Source of the DNA: Ignavibacteria bacterium
GTDB lineage: Bacteria > Bacteroidota > Ignavibacteria > Tepidaquicellales > Tepidaquicellaceae
Length of the DNA stretch: 64,000 nt
Direction of reading: 5' to 3'
Assembly: GCA_016719565.1 (NCBI GenBank)
Contig: JADJYU010000003.1
Location: 682,001-746,000 of the forward strand
Translations under genes and position numbers: made by a program
The notes under the pieces: generated by a model
The model's database searches: none
What the model was told of the DNA's origin: nothing
What the model saw: only the letters and a program-made list of their open reading frames with translations
Shown here: positions 28,484 to 40,937 of the stretch, in pieces
How positions within the stretch are numbered: position 1 is the stretch's first letter
Layout: each line of letters starts with the position of its first letter

Positions 28484-29161
28484 TTACAGTTCAACTGAAT
28501 CACCCGGATTCATAACAATACATTTTCTGCCTATTGATTCTATTTTTCTTTTAAAGTCATCTGCATCTGCTTTTATTACTTCAAAAGTATTATAATGCAC
28601 AGGTATGACAGTTTTGGCATTCAGAAATTCAGCAGCTTTCACTGCATCGTCAATTCCCATTGTGAAATTATCTCCGACAGGAAGACATGCAAAATCAATT
28701 TTATTCATTTCTCCTATAAGCTTCATATCATAAAACAATGCTGTATCTCCGGCATGGAAAAAAGTTTTCTCCCCGAAATTTATGATAATGCCTGCAGGAT
28801 CTCCGGCGTAAGCGCCGTCAGGTGTTGATGAAGAATGATGAGCCAGCGTTAGTTTAACTATTCCGAACGGAAATTCAAACGATCCTCCGAGATTCATTGC
28901 ATGAGTTGAAATTCCTTTTGCATCCAGATAATAAGATAACTCTGCTGTGGCAATTACTTTTACATTTTTATCCGAGGCGATCGCAGGCGTGTCACCAAAA
29001 TGATCCGCATGACCGTGAGAAAGAATTATATAATCGCATTTTGCCTGCTCTGCATTTATATCGCATAACGGGTTTCCGGTTATAAACGGGTCTATATAAA
29101 TTACTGTATCATTATGATTTATTTCAACAAAGGAATGGCCGTGGTAAATAATCTTAGACAT
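28484..29161 (-). CDS. UPF0173 metal-dependent hydrolase (MBL fold)
   Basis: 225 residues. ILSHGHADHFGDTPAIA is the zinc-binding HxHxDH motif. Further ligands lie in TLAHHSSS, NFGEKTFFHAGDTALFYD and VIPVHYNTF. This matches the UPF0173 (YtkL-like) family of soluble hydrolases, for which no substrate is firmly known. It is 42 bases upstream of parA on the same strand but probably not part of the segregation function. It is divergent from gltA across a 269-base intergenic region. Confidence 0.88.
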   Translation of the reverse strand: MSKIIYHGHSFVEINHNDTVIYIDPFITGNPLCDINAEQAKCDYIILSHGHADHFGDTPAIASDKNVKVIATAELSYYLDAKGISTHAMNLGGSFEFPFGIVKLTLAHHSSSTPDGAYAGDPAGIIINFGEKTFFHAGDTALFYDMKLIGEMNKIDFACLPVGDNFTMGIDDAVKAAEFLNAKTVIPVHYNTFEVIKADADDFKRKIESIGRKCIVMNPGDSVEL

Positions 29162-29277
29162 AGCGTAGATATTTAAAAAATTTTTATAAATTACTATTTA
29201 ATAGAAACTAATTCAATTTGAATTAAAATGCCATTGAAAGCAAATTCAATATTAATTCTGATCTTTAGTTCTTTAAA

Positions 29278-29307
29278 GCGGTTGGTGGATGGAGCAACAC
29301 CAACCGC
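29278..29307. repeat. Perfect hairpin between UPF0173 and gltA
   Basis: GCGGTTGGTG and CACCAACCGC form a perfect 10-bp inverted repeat with a 10-nt loop (GATGGAGCAA). No T run follows on the plus strand and only a weak TTTAAAG on the minus strand, and it lies upstream of both divergent genes. It does not look like a terminator for either gene. The rest of 29162-29430 is A+T-rich spacer. Confidence 0.7.
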
Positions 29308-29396
29308 GGCGAAATAATAATTAAAAAATAAGTAAAAATCTTTTAAAAAACCTATCTCAACCCAATTCTTATCTTTTTACTTAAAATCAAATGGTT

Positions 29397-29404
29397 TATA
29401 TTTG
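29397..29404 (+). promoter_or_regulatory. Possible Bacteroidota-type -7 element before gltA
   Basis: TATATTTG matches the TAnnTTTG -7 box used by Bacteroidota primary sigma factors and lies 26 bases before the gltA ATG. I see no clear TTG -33 partner, so this is a tentative call. Confidence 0.4.
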
Positions 29405-29430
29405 CTATTGAATAATAAAACTTATCAAAT

Positions 29431-30714
29431 ATGTCAAAATTACTGAAAGAAAAGTTATCTACTCAGATACCCGCATTAAGAGAGGAAGCGAAATCTATAG
29501 CAAAAAATCACGGTTCGAAAGTAATCGGCGAAGTTGCTATTGAACAGCTTTACGGCGGAATGAGAGGGATCAAAGGATTGATTTGTGATACATCTGAAGT
29601 TGGGTTGCAGACCGGTCTCGTAATACGCGGAATTCCGATTCTTGAATTAACTGAAAAATTACCGGAAGAAATTTTTTACCTGCTTTTAACAGGCAGCCTG
29701 CCAAACGCAGAAGAACTCAATGATCTTCAGAATGATCTGCATTCCAGAAGCGAAGTCCCTGCTTACGTTTGGGATGTTTTAAATGCAATGCCCGTAGATT
29801 CACACCCTATGGCAATGTTCAGCACTGCAATAAATTGTATGGAAAAGGAATCTGAATTCAGAACTGCTTACAACAAAGGTATCAGCAAAGACAAGATATG
29901 GGAGCCGATGTATGAAGACTGCCTTAATATAATTGCAAGAGTGCCGCAGATAGCAGCCTTTATTTACAGAAAGAAATTTAATAAAGGTGATATGATACCG
30001 CCGGATCATAATCTTGACTGGGCGGGAAATTTCGCAATGATGCTCGGCATCGATGATAAAGACGGCACATTTTCAAAACTCATGAGACTTTATCTCGTGC
30101 TTCACTCGGATCATGAAGGAGGAAATGTCAGCGCTTTTACCTGTCTGGTAATTTCATCTGCTTTATCAGATGCATATTACTCAATTTCCGGAGCGCTAAA
30201 CGGTTTAGCAGGACCTTTGCACGGGCTTGCTAATCAGGATTGTCTGAAATTCATTTTGAAAATGAGAGATGATATCGGACATTCGCCGACTGATGATGAA
30301 GTGAGAAAATACTGTAAGAACTTACTTGACAGCGGCGGGCTGGTAGTCGGATACGGACACGCTGTATTGAGAATTACTGATCCGAGGTTTACCGCCTTTC
30401 TTGATTTCGGTAATAAAAATTTTCCTGATGACGGAGTGTTTAAAATGGTGGCTCAGCTTTTTGAGATAGTTCCGGATCTTCTTAAGGAACAGGGAAAAGC
30501 AAAAGATCCATGGCCAAATGTAGATGCAGCAAGCGGTTCGACTTTGTATCATTACGGATTAAAAGAATATGATTTTTATACTGTACTTTTCGGAGTTTCC
30601 CGGATCCTCGGATTTTCATCACAGATGATAGTTGCAAGAGCGATGGGCTCTTCCCTTATCAGACCAAAATCAGTGACCACCGACTGGATTAAAAAAGAAA
30701 TAGCCAAAGGTTAA
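29431..30714 (+). CDS. gltA: Citrate synthase (eukaryote-like type)
   Basis: 427 residues, with an N-terminal region (IPALREEAKSIAKNHGSKVI) that resembles mitochondrial-type enzymes rather than E. coli GltA. Active-site blocks are HSDHEGGNVSAFT (first histidine), GPLHGLANQD, GYGHAVLRITDPR (second histidine) and the aspartate block KEYDFYTVLFGVSR. It condenses acetyl-CoA and oxaloacetate at the entry of the TCA cycle and complements icd and mdh in this window. It is a single-gene unit with a tentative -7 element upstream and a strong bidirectional terminator shared with surE. Confidence 0.95.
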   Translation: MSKLLKEKLSTQIPALREEAKSIAKNHGSKVIGEVAIEQLYGGMRGIKGLICDTSEVGLQTGLVIRGIPILELTEKLPEEIFYLLLTGSLPNAEELNDLQNDLHSRSEVPAYVWDVLNAMPVDSHPMAMFSTAINCMEKESEFRTAYNKGISKDKIWEPMYEDCLNIIARVPQIAAFIYRKKFNKGDMIPPDHNLDWAGNFAMMLGIDDKDGTFSKLMRLYLVLHSDHEGGNVSAFTCLVISSALSDAYYSISGALNGLAGPLHGLANQDCLKFILKMRDDIGHSPTDDEVRKYCKNLLDSGGLVVGYGHAVLRITDPRFTAFLDFGNKNFPDDGVFKMVAQLFEIVPDLLKEQGKAKDPWPNVDAASGSTLYHYGLKEYDFYTVLFGVSRILGFSSQMIVARAMGSSLIRPKSVTTDWIKKEIAKG

Positions 30715-30718
30715 TATT

Positions 30719-30745
30719 TATAAGGGGCTGGAAAATTTCAGCCCC

Positions 30746-30756
<11 letters not shown>
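30719..30756. terminator. Bidirectional terminator between gltA and surE
   Basis: TATAAGGGGCTG pairs with CAGCCCCTTATA around an 8-nt loop. A/T runs flank both sides, so it can serve convergent gltA and surE. It overlaps the surE stop. Confidence 0.85.
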
Positions 30757-33890
<3,134 letters not shown>

Positions 33891-34002
33891 GGATTGTTTT
33901 AATTGGCTTTTAAGAATTTAGCTTATTTTCATTTTTATTTAAATGTATTTATTAAAAGTATAAATATCCGGCGTTTCGTTTAATCGAAGGCTTCAATATA
34001 TT

Positions 34003-34035
34003 TAAAAAAGATCCGGCTGTTAAATACCGGATCTT
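34003..34035 (-). terminator. Intrinsic terminator after the second sorting-domain gene
   Basis: On the minus strand the stem AAGATCCGG/CCGGATCTT (9 bp, 10-nt loop) is followed by a run of T. It lies 30 bases after the stop of 34065..36314. Confidence 0.88.
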
Positions 34036-34064
34036 AATGTCACAAATAAATGTATAGTTTGAAT

Positions 34065-36314
34065 TTATTTCAAAAGGATCATCCTTTTAATATCTGCAAA
34101 ATTTCCTGACTCAAATTTATAAAAATAAACACCGCTCGGGAAATCGCTTCCGTTAAAATACACCGAATGCATACCTGCGGCTTTTACTTCATTGACGAGT
34201 ATATCCAGTTCGTTTCCGAGAAGGTCATATACTTTAATTATTACCCGGTTGGAATGCGGGATACTGTATCTGATCAGAGTAAACGGATTAAAAGGATTTG
34301 GCTGATTATTGTATAGTTTGAATTCTGTTTCAGAAAGCTCATCAGGTCTCATTTTACCCGATTCAAAAATTGGAATGTCCGTCAATCCGGAATTGCCTGT
34401 AGTTTTCAGAATAAATCTGACAGTTCTGTTTTCCCTGATTATATTTTTAAATGAAAAATCAGTAAAGTTCAGACTGTCTGAAGGCATTTTTTTTCCGTCT
34501 TCCTTAGAAATAAATTCTGTAATGTCACCGAGAATATTATGCATGGCTTTTTCCGGCTGAAGCTCCTGTACCTTGACCCTGCCGGTATTTTTTGCAATAA
34601 GGATCTGATTCATTGAAATGTCCTGAGACAGAAGTATGGTCATGCTTTGATCAAAAGGTTCAGGAAGTTTTATGCAAATTACATTTTCATTATCCCTGCT
34701 GAAAAATTCTGTTTCTGATCTGCCGGATAAAATAATTTTCCCGGCCGGCTTATCTTTATTTACAGGTACGATCGGGATCAGTATCAGGAAAAGATCATTG
34801 CCTGACAGATCAGTAGTGATATTGAGTTTATCATTTTTTTTCAGATCTGCAATATTGTCATCATGATCCTGTAATTCATCTGACAGATCGAGATTGTCAT
34901 TTAAAGTAACTGAAGATTTTATGAAGCCGTCATCGTATGAAATTATTTCGCCTTCATTAGTAACCGCTATTTTATATTCAGACGCAGTCTCAGCCTGAAA
35001 CAATCTGACTTCATCAAACTCTGAAACGTTATTTCCATTTTCCTTTAGTGTAAATTTGATACGGTCAGATTCAGATAGCATCGGATTCATCAGCATATAA
35101 TAGTCTCTGACAGTCTCTCCGTGGAAATATTTTGACGAAGGTAAAACAGAATTGTCGGTAATAATACCTGTCAGTGTATCTGAATAATTTATAACGGGAC
35201 ACTGCGTATTTTGCAGAGTATAATAAATTCTTACTCTTTTCCATTCGGAATATCCGACAGCGTTAAAAGCTCTGCAGTATACATCATAAGGGGGTGCCAG
35301 TTCTGAATTTTTAGAATTCAATAAATTATCTGACGGCGAATGCCATTTGACCAGTGCGAAGTTTCCGTGTGGTGTAATGCTGAACGCATTATTCACATCA
35401 TTTGAATCTTTCCATTCATATGACAATTCATTTCCCGAAAACATATTACATCTGACAATCCCTGTACTATTAAGCGGAGTAAGTGGAACGGGAAACTGTG
35501 TAAGATTCAGGATCACGGGTTTCTTTATCCACTTATAAACAACCGCCGCCTGTTCGATCCGGCATGGCACCCATCCGATATACTGACCTGCAATGTCAAA
35601 GAGATCATACACAAAAGTAGAAAACTTGATTTCAGAATTTGTCATATATTCTATGAATGAGCTTCTGTTTTGATAATTCGGCAATGCCCCGTTATATCCA
35701 AGAGTATGTGATTCCTGAATTACAGGTATAGAGTCATTTAGATTAAAATTTCCGTTCAGAATAAATGACACCTTATATTGCTTAGTAATATAATTTCCGC
35801 TTGACACGGCAGAGCATGGAGTGAGTCGGAAGAAAGTTCCAATGCCCTGATTCAAAAGCGCGGCATTTCCGTTTGTAAGAGATAAATAATTACATGAGCT
35901 GCCGCCTTTATAAGAAATGAAGTAACTGTTTTGTTTGAACACAGCGCCGTATCCGTTATATCTGACGGCATGAATTCTGATGATAGCAGGTTCATTATAA
36001 CAAAGAAGTGTGAAGTTCTGAATGTTAATGTTTCTGATAACTGTCTCCCTTGCAACAGCAATCCCCTGCCCGAGTTCAAGCACAACTCCGCGCTGTTCTA
36101 TAAATATTGTATATACAATTGTATCAATATCTCCCGGGTGATGTGACGCAATGCTGAATTCGCATTCAATGGAAGAATTCGGATAGATCAAAAAAGAGGG
36201 ATCATCCGGACACATGGAAGGATGCTGAATAGTTATAAGATAACTAAAAGCATTTTTCTGAATTGTCAGAAAAAACATTAAAGCAATAGCGGTAGTCATA
36301 AGTATCTTTTTCAT
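34065..36314 (-). CDS. Large secreted protein with type IX sorting domain
   Basis: About 749 residues from the second methionine (MKKILMTTAIALMFFLTIQK, a signal peptide; the frame opens two codons earlier at 36320). The body is a long beta-rich region with no family I recognise. The C-terminus is a sorting domain: NNQPNPFNPFTLIRYSIP, then VYDLLGNELDILVNE, FPSGVYFYKFESGNF and KRMILLK. It should be exported by the type IX system and anchored or released at the surface. The upstream 374 bases (36321-36694) hold only an A+T-rich spacer and presumably its promoter. It is a single-gene unit. Confidence 0.8.
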   Translation of the reverse strand: MKKILMTTAIALMFFLTIQKNAFSYLITIQHPSMCPDDPSFLIYPNSSIECEFSIASHHPGDIDTIVYTIFIEQRGVVLELGQGIAVARETVIRNINIQNFTLLCYNEPAIIRIHAVRYNGYGAVFKQNSYFISYKGGSSCNYLSLTNGNAALLNQGIGTFFRLTPCSAVSSGNYITKQYKVSFILNGNFNLNDSIPVIQESHTLGYNGALPNYQNRSSFIEYMTNSEIKFSTFVYDLFDIAGQYIGWVPCRIEQAAVVYKWIKKPVILNLTQFPVPLTPLNSTGIVRCNMFSGNELSYEWKDSNDVNNAFSITPHGNFALVKWHSPSDNLLNSKNSELAPPYDVYCRAFNAVGYSEWKRVRIYYTLQNTQCPVINYSDTLTGIITDNSVLPSSKYFHGETVRDYYMLMNPMLSESDRIKFTLKENGNNVSEFDEVRLFQAETASEYKIAVTNEGEIISYDDGFIKSSVTLNDNLDLSDELQDHDDNIADLKKNDKLNITTDLSGNDLFLILIPIVPVNKDKPAGKIILSGRSETEFFSRDNENVICIKLPEPFDQSMTILLSQDISMNQILIAKNTGRVKVQELQPEKAMHNILGDITEFISKEDGKKMPSDSLNFTDFSFKNIIRENRTVRFILKTTGNSGLTDIPIFESGKMRPDELSETEFKLYNNQPNPFNPFTLIRYSIPHSNRVIIKVYDLLGNELDILVNEVKAAGMHSVYFNGSDFPSGVYFYKFESGNFADIKRMILLK

Positions 36315-36320
36315 AATCAT

Positions 36321-36694
36321 AAGTTTAAAGTTTAAAAAATCGTATCTAATGTGTCGAATCAGTTCTGTAGTTAAATAGAGATATAGAATAAGAGCAGAGA
36401 TAACTACAAATGATTTAAATAAATATTAATTACATATAATAAGGTAAATTGAAAGATATATAACTTAAATATCACGAAAGTATTATGTGTAAGAATATCA
36501 AACTTCCGGGATAAAAAAATCTTTCTGCCTGAAACCTCCTTTCATTTTAAAATCATTTAAAACTTTTAAATAATCTCAATCAAAAATATTGGTTGCAAAC
36601 GGTTAAGTCAAATTGTAAAAAGAAGGTTTTGTGAGAAAAAAAGGCTGGTGTAAAAAAATTTAAGTGATTGAACGAAAATTTATAATAGATTTCA
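36321..36694. other. Gene-free spacer
   Basis: 374 A+T-rich bases between the kmo stop and the start of the sorting-domain protein, both on the minus strand. I see no repeat, RNA fold or open frame here beyond the expected promoter area of the sorting-domain gene. Confidence 0.6.
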
Positions 36695-38059
36695 TCATGT
36701 CATCAACACCGGAAGTTTTTCTTTAATTATAACATCTGCTTTTTTCAGATCAAGATCTTTTACATCGTTGATCCCGGTACTGAGTTCGGTAAGTATTTCT
36801 TCCTGTATCCGGCCTCTGCTGAGCGCAGTCGAATAAGGAATTCTCATAAAAGTCACCATTGTATATTTTGGAACGAAAGTGTCCGGATAGATCTTAAATA
36901 ATTCGGATTCAATTTTTTTCTTAAGCTGAAAAACTGGGTCTGCAACAAGATCTCTCATTTCAACAAAATTTTCCTGAGCAAGATCCGCTATAGCGTCTGA
37001 ATTAATTTTTCTGAGCTTTTCAAATTCTTTGAAAACTTTACTAAATTTATTCCATGAATCTCCGAGACATTCATTCAGATAAACACAGTCTTCAAAAGCT
37101 GCATTCATTCCCTGACCGAAGAAAGGTACGATTGCATGAGCGGAATCACCGAGCAGCACGGTATTTTTTCCGGCTATCCATGGGAAGCATTTGACTGTCA
37201 TCAGAGTTCCGGTGGGATTTGAAAAAAATTCATCTGCCAGATCCGGGATCATTTCAAAAGCATCTTCAAAATTAGCTTTAAAGAATTCAATAAGTTTATC
37301 TTCGGAATTAACATATTCAAAACTGTTATTTCCTCCGAGTGACCGGTCATAAGCCAGGAACAGCGTACACGTATAACTTCCGTCAAGATTCGGAAGAGCG
37401 ATCAGCATGAACGAACCTCTCGGCCAGATATGCAGTGCATTCTTTTCCATTCTGAAACTGCCGTTCGTACCCGCCGGGATTATGAGTTCTTTATATCCGT
37501 AATTTTCATACTCCTGAGAGAAATTAAATCTCGGGATCTTCATCATTTCAAGCCGTACAGCAGACGTTGCCCCGTCAGTTGCAATGACTGCGTCTGAAGA
37601 TACCGTTTCACTTTCACCGGTAAGTTCATTATTAAAAGTCAGACTTGTATTATTAAAATCAGCGCCGCTGCATCTTTCATTAAAATGCAGTTTTACATTA
37701 GGATACTTGTCAGCGAGATCAAGAAGTTTTTTATTAAGTTCGCCTCTTGACACAGCGTTAATATATTCTGAATCATCTTTACCGTATCTTTGAAAAGTTA
37801 ATTCACCGTTAAGAGAGTGGATCATTCTGCCGAACATAGGAATCGATATATTTTTTATTTCCTCATAAAGTCCGACTTCTTTAAGCGCATGGATTCCTCT
37901 TGTTGAGAGAGCAAGGTTTATGGATTTGCCTCCGCCGGTATCTGACTGGCGCATGTCAGGACGGCGTTCAAAAATATTTACTTCAAAACCTTTTTTAGCA
38001 AGATAAACTGAAAGCAGTGAGCCTGCAAGTCCGGCTCCGACGATTGTGATATTTTTCAT
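36695..38059 (-). CDS. kmo: Kynurenine 3-monooxygenase
   Basis: 454 residues, the family length. The FAD-binding start is ITIVGAGLAGSLLSVYLAKK, with FERRPD after strand two. GGGKSINLALSTRGIHAL is the KMO signature, IATDGATSAVR the second dinucleotide motif, and LLGDSAHAIVPFFGQGMNAA the third. The C-terminal membrane-associating helix seen in eukaryotes is not obvious. It hydroxylates kynurenine to 3-hydroxykynurenine, feeding kynU (39639) and then quinolinate/NAD. Between it and kynU lie vapBC and a transposase, which interrupt an otherwise co-directional cluster. Confidence 0.95.
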   Translation of the reverse strand: MKNITIVGAGLAGSLLSVYLAKKGFEVNIFERRPDMRQSDTGGGKSINLALSTRGIHALKEVGLYEEIKNISIPMFGRMIHSLNGELTFQRYGKDDSEYINAVSRGELNKKLLDLADKYPNVKLHFNERCSGADFNNTSLTFNNELTGESETVSSDAVIATDGATSAVRLEMMKIPRFNFSQEYENYGYKELIIPAGTNGSFRMEKNALHIWPRGSFMLIALPNLDGSYTCTLFLAYDRSLGGNNSFEYVNSEDKLIEFFKANFEDAFEMIPDLADEFFSNPTGTLMTVKCFPWIAGKNTVLLGDSAHAIVPFFGQGMNAAFEDCVYLNECLGDSWNKFSKVFKEFEKLRKINSDAIADLAQENFVEMRDLVADPVFQLKKKIESELFKIYPDTFVPKYTMVTFMRIPYSTALSRGRIQEEILTELSTGINDVKDLDLKKADVIIKEKLPVLMT

Positions 38060-38206
38060 AGTACAAGATGTTTTTTTAGAATTAAAATTTAAATGTAAAT
38101 TTTAAATGTCTATACTCAATTATAAAGTAATCCAGTTTTAGAGAAGTAAACCAACTTTTATATTGACATACTTTTTAAACATCGGTAAATTGATAAAAAA
38201 AAGATT

Positions 38207-38437
38207 ATGGAAACTTCATCTTTAACAATCAAAGGACAGATTGTAGTACCGTCCAGAATCAGAAAAAAACTTGGTTTAAAAAAAGGATCGAAAGTAGGAT
38301 TTATTGAAATGGGCGATAAAGTGATTTTACAGCCGCTCGATAAAGGATATTTTAAAAGTCTGATCGGCATTGGCGGTACAAAGGGCAAAGCTTTGAAATC
38401 TTTATTAAACGATAAGAAGAAAGAAAAGAATTTATGA
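38207..38437 (+). CDS. VapB-type antitoxin (AbrB/SpoVT fold)
   Basis: 76 residues. The swapped-hairpin DNA-binding domain is METSSLTIKGQIVVPSRIRK then LGLKKGSKVGF (about 1-45); the C-terminal 30 residues (GIGGTKGKALKSLLNDKKKE) would wrap the toxin. It overlaps the PIN toxin gene by 4 bases, the classic antitoxin-toxin coupling, and should autorepress the pair by binding its own promoter in 38060-38206. It reads against the flanking kynurenine genes, which supports acquisition as a cassette. Confidence 0.88.
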   Translation: METSSLTIKGQIVVPSRIRKKLGLKKGSKVGFIEMGDKVILQPLDKGYFKSLIGIGGTKGKALKSLLNDKKKEKNL

Positions 38438-38832
38438 AGCGTTTTATATTCGACAGCAGCGCATTGATCTCCTATCTCGATGGCGAACCGAACGCGGAAA
38501 AAGTTGCAGACTACCTGGAGGAAATAAATGATAAAGAGCTTGATGCTTTTCTTTGTGTAATTAATCTTGGGGAGATTTATTATCATTTTTTAAGAACGGG
38601 AGGAAGCAATACCGGTGATGTGATATTGAGCACTATTAAAACCTTACCTTTAATAATTGTTGAAGCCAATATAGATTTAACACTGAGCGCCGGCAGAATA
38701 AAAGCTTTTAATAAAATGTCTTATGCTGATTGTTTTGCGGCTGCTCTTACAGAAAATAGGAAGGGTATTCTTATAACAAGTGATAAAGAGTTTAAACAAG
38801 TTGAGAAAAATATAAAGATTGAATTTTTATAA
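38434..38832 (+). CDS. VapC-type PIN domain toxin
   Basis: 132 residues. FDSSALISYLDGE carries the first acidic metal ligand, INLGEIYYHF the second, and SYADCFAAALTENRKGILIT the final aspartates with TSDKEF near the end. PIN toxins are Mg-dependent RNases that cut tRNA or rRNA when the antitoxin is lost. The coding start lies inside the end of the antitoxin gene. About 80 bases after it the palindromic boundary of the REP-associated transposase begins. Confidence 0.9.
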   Translation: MKRFIFDSSALISYLDGEPNAEKVADYLEEINDKELDAFLCVINLGEIYYHFLRTGGSNTGDVILSTIKTLPLIIVEANIDLTLSAGRIKAFNKMSYADCFAAALTENRKGILITSDKEFKQVEKNIKIEFL

Positions 38833-38911
38833 AAGAGTTTATCATTCTGGTGTTTGGTTGTTAAACGTGTCAGGTAATAGAAATTTGGGAAAGCATGAAG
38901 ATTTTTTTGAG

Positions 38912-38926
38912 AAACCTGACAGGTTT
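38912..38926. repeat. REP palindrome on the 3' side of the RAYT gene
   Basis: AAACCTGACAGGTTT, a 15-base palindrome (7-bp arms around a central A), starts 4 bases beyond the RAYT stop. A half-copy-like GTGTCAGGTAA lies about 40 bases further out. The same palindrome flanks the other side of the gene. Confidence 0.8.
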
Positions 38927-38930
38927 TGCT

Positions 38931-39518
38931 TTATAGCTCAAACTTTTTGACTAAAACATCCGGCGCTTCATTGTGTGACGCTTTAAATTTATCCAAACCG
39001 GAAAACATATCTAAAACTTCACTGTAAGGAGTCTGACAGCCTTCGCTTTCAAGTATACCTCTGTAGGAACTCCACTGATAAAATTTGTAATCTGTTTCTA
39101 ATCCATGATGCAGTGGATTTTTATGTATATAACAAATCATATCTTTTAATTGCTTTTCACTGCTGATCAGAATTCTTTTAAATGATCTGTTAAATAAATT
39201 CCCCGATCTGCCTTCCTGTAAATTTATTGCTTTACTGTAAGAATTGAATAGATTAGAAAACGCCTGTGATACGGTTCTTCTTTTTTTTTCACCAATTAAA
39301 ATATTCAGCTCCTTTATATACAGCAAAAAATGAAAGTGATCAGGTAAAAGACAATATGAATAAATTTTTACGAAATCATTTAAATGTTTCATGACTTTAT
39401 CCAAAAAGAATGGATAATTTCTGTTCTGAAAAAACATCCTTTCCGAATTATTACATCCATTGTAAATGTGATAGTAGTATCCTCTTAAAAGTACATCATT
39501 TCTATTAGTGATCTCCAT
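38931..39518 (-). CDS. REP-associated tyrosine transposase (RAYT, Y1/IS200-like)
   Basis: 195 residues. YYYHIYNGCNNSERMFF opens the Y1 transposase fold. LPDHFHFLLYIK is the HUH metal motif, and the catalytic tyrosine is expected in ICYIHKNPLHHGLE (the YIHxNP signature of RAYTs). RAYTs are single-strand nucleases that act on REP hairpins rather than free insertion sequences. Here three copies of the palindrome AAACCTGnCAGGTTT sit 4 bases after the stop and 10 and 58 bases before the start, which makes a small REP-RAYT unit. The gene looks intact. Confidence 0.9.
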   Translation of the reverse strand: MEITNRNDVLLRGYYYHIYNGCNNSERMFFQNRNYPFFLDKVMKHLNDFVKIYSYCLLPDHFHFLLYIKELNILIGEKKRRTVSQAFSNLFNSYSKAINLQEGRSGNLFNRSFKRILISSEKQLKDMICYIHKNPLHHGLETDYKFYQWSSYRGILESEGCQTPYSEVLDMFSGLDKFKASHNEAPDVLVKKFEL

Positions 39519-39527
39519 ATCTGCACA

Positions 39528-39591
39528 AAACCTGACAGGTTTCCTCCTCTTCCAAATTTACATAAATTATCTCAAAAAACCTGTCAGGTTT
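39528..39591. repeat. Two REP palindromes on the 5' side of the RAYT gene
   Basis: Copies of the 15-base palindrome at 39528-39542 (AAACCTGACAGGTTT) and 39577-39591 (central T instead of A, i.e. the opposite orientation) are separated by 34 bases. Such head-to-head pairs are the usual substrate form of RAYT enzymes. Confidence 0.8.
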
Positions 39592-39638
39592 AGAATGCAC
39601 TGTCAAAAAAAATATCTTGTCCGGTTTTTAAATTACAT

Positions 39639-40898
39639 TCAACCCTCCAGCAAAATCCCGACAAACCTCTTCACATCTTCAAAACTATTATACAAAGGCA
39701 CAGGCGCCGCCCTAATCACATCCGGCTCACGCCAGTCGCAAATTACTCCTCTGTCTAAAAGTCTCCTGAATTTTGCCTTTCCGTTTTCAGCTATTCTCAG
39801 AGACAGCTGGCATCCCCTCTCATTTTTTTCAGCCGGCGTAATTATTTGAATTCCGGAATTACTTTCTTCCTTAATAAGATACTCCATATAAGAAGTCAGC
39901 ATTTCACTCTTCTTTCTGAGCGCGCTCATTCCCGCTTCTTCAAAAATATCCAGCGACGCTCTTAAAGATGCAAGCTGTAATATAGGCGGATTACTGAGCT
40001 GCCAGCTCTCGGCTGTAGGTATAGGTATATACTTATGATCCATTAAAAATCTTGTCTTCTTATCATGTCCCCACCATCCTAATAATTTCGGGATCGTCCG
40101 GTCATTAAGATGTCTTTCATTTACAAATGCACCGCCAATAGCGCCGGGTCCGCCGTTTAAATATTTGTAATTACACCATACTGCAAAATCAGCATCCCAT
40201 TCATGCAGCTTAAGTTCAATATTTCCCGCTGCATGCGCCAGATCAAATCCTACTATACAGTTTTTTTTATGTCCGGCTTTAACAATTTTTTCCATCTCAA
40301 ATGCCTGACCGGAATAATAATTCACACCAGCCATCCAGATCAAAGCGATCTCATCCCCTTCTCTTTCGATAAGCTCTTCAATGTCTTCAGTCCTGACTTT
40401 ATCTTCACCTTCTCTGGGTCTGATCTCAATTAGAGATTCCGCAACATCGTAACCGTGATATTTTATCTGCGACTCTACTGCATAATAATCAGATGGAAAT
40501 GAATTTGACTCAATTAAAATTTTATGCTTATTTTTCTCAGGTCTGTAAAAAGATACAAACAGCAGATGAAGATTTGTAGTTAGCGAATTCATATTAACCA
40601 CCTCCTCATTCTTAGCACCAACTATCTTTGCAGTCTGAGAAGTCAGATATTCATGGTAAGCCAGCCATGGATTCTTCGCCTTTGTATGTCCTTCGACTGC
40701 AAATTCAGCCCAGTCCTTGAGCTCCTGTTCCAGATAATCCTTTACTGTCTTCGGCTGCAGACCGAGTGAATTTCCGGCAAGATATATGACATCACTCCCG
40801 TCTGTATGTTTGGGTATGAAAAATTTTTTCCTGAAATGCTTCAACGGATCCTTCTCATCAGCTTCCGCTGCAAAGGATAATTCATTTGAAAAATTCAT
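39639..40898 (-). CDS. kynU: Kynureninase
   Basis: 419 residues, typical length. YLAGNSLGLQPKTVKDYLEQ opens the PLP fold, WLAYHEYLTSQTAKIVGAKN and NSLTTNLHLLFVSFY hold cofactor contacts, and the PLP lysine lies in AVWCNYKYLNGGPGAIGGAF. The C-terminal domain includes ERGCQLSLRIAEN and DWREPDVIRAAPVPLYNS. It cleaves 3-hydroxykynurenine to 3-hydroxyanthranilate and alanine. It follows the cyclase-family gene by 39 bases; kmo lies beyond the vapBC/RAYT insert. Confidence 0.95.
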   Translation of the reverse strand: MNFSNELSFAAEADEKDPLKHFRKKFFIPKHTDGSDVIYLAGNSLGLQPKTVKDYLEQELKDWAEFAVEGHTKAKNPWLAYHEYLTSQTAKIVGAKNEEVVNMNSLTTNLHLLFVSFYRPEKNKHKILIESNSFPSDYYAVESQIKYHGYDVAESLIEIRPREGEDKVRTEDIEELIEREGDEIALIWMAGVNYYSGQAFEMEKIVKAGHKKNCIVGFDLAHAAGNIELKLHEWDADFAVWCNYKYLNGGPGAIGGAFVNERHLNDRTIPKLLGWWGHDKKTRFLMDHKYIPIPTAESWQLSNPPILQLASLRASLDIFEEAGMSALRKKSEMLTSYMEYLIKEESNSGIQIITPAEKNERGCQLSLRIAENGKAKFRRLLDRGVICDWREPDVIRAAPVPLYNSFEDVKRFVGILLEG

Positions 40899-40937
40899 GA
40901 TCGTATATTTACTGTATTCATAATTTTTATACTTAAT

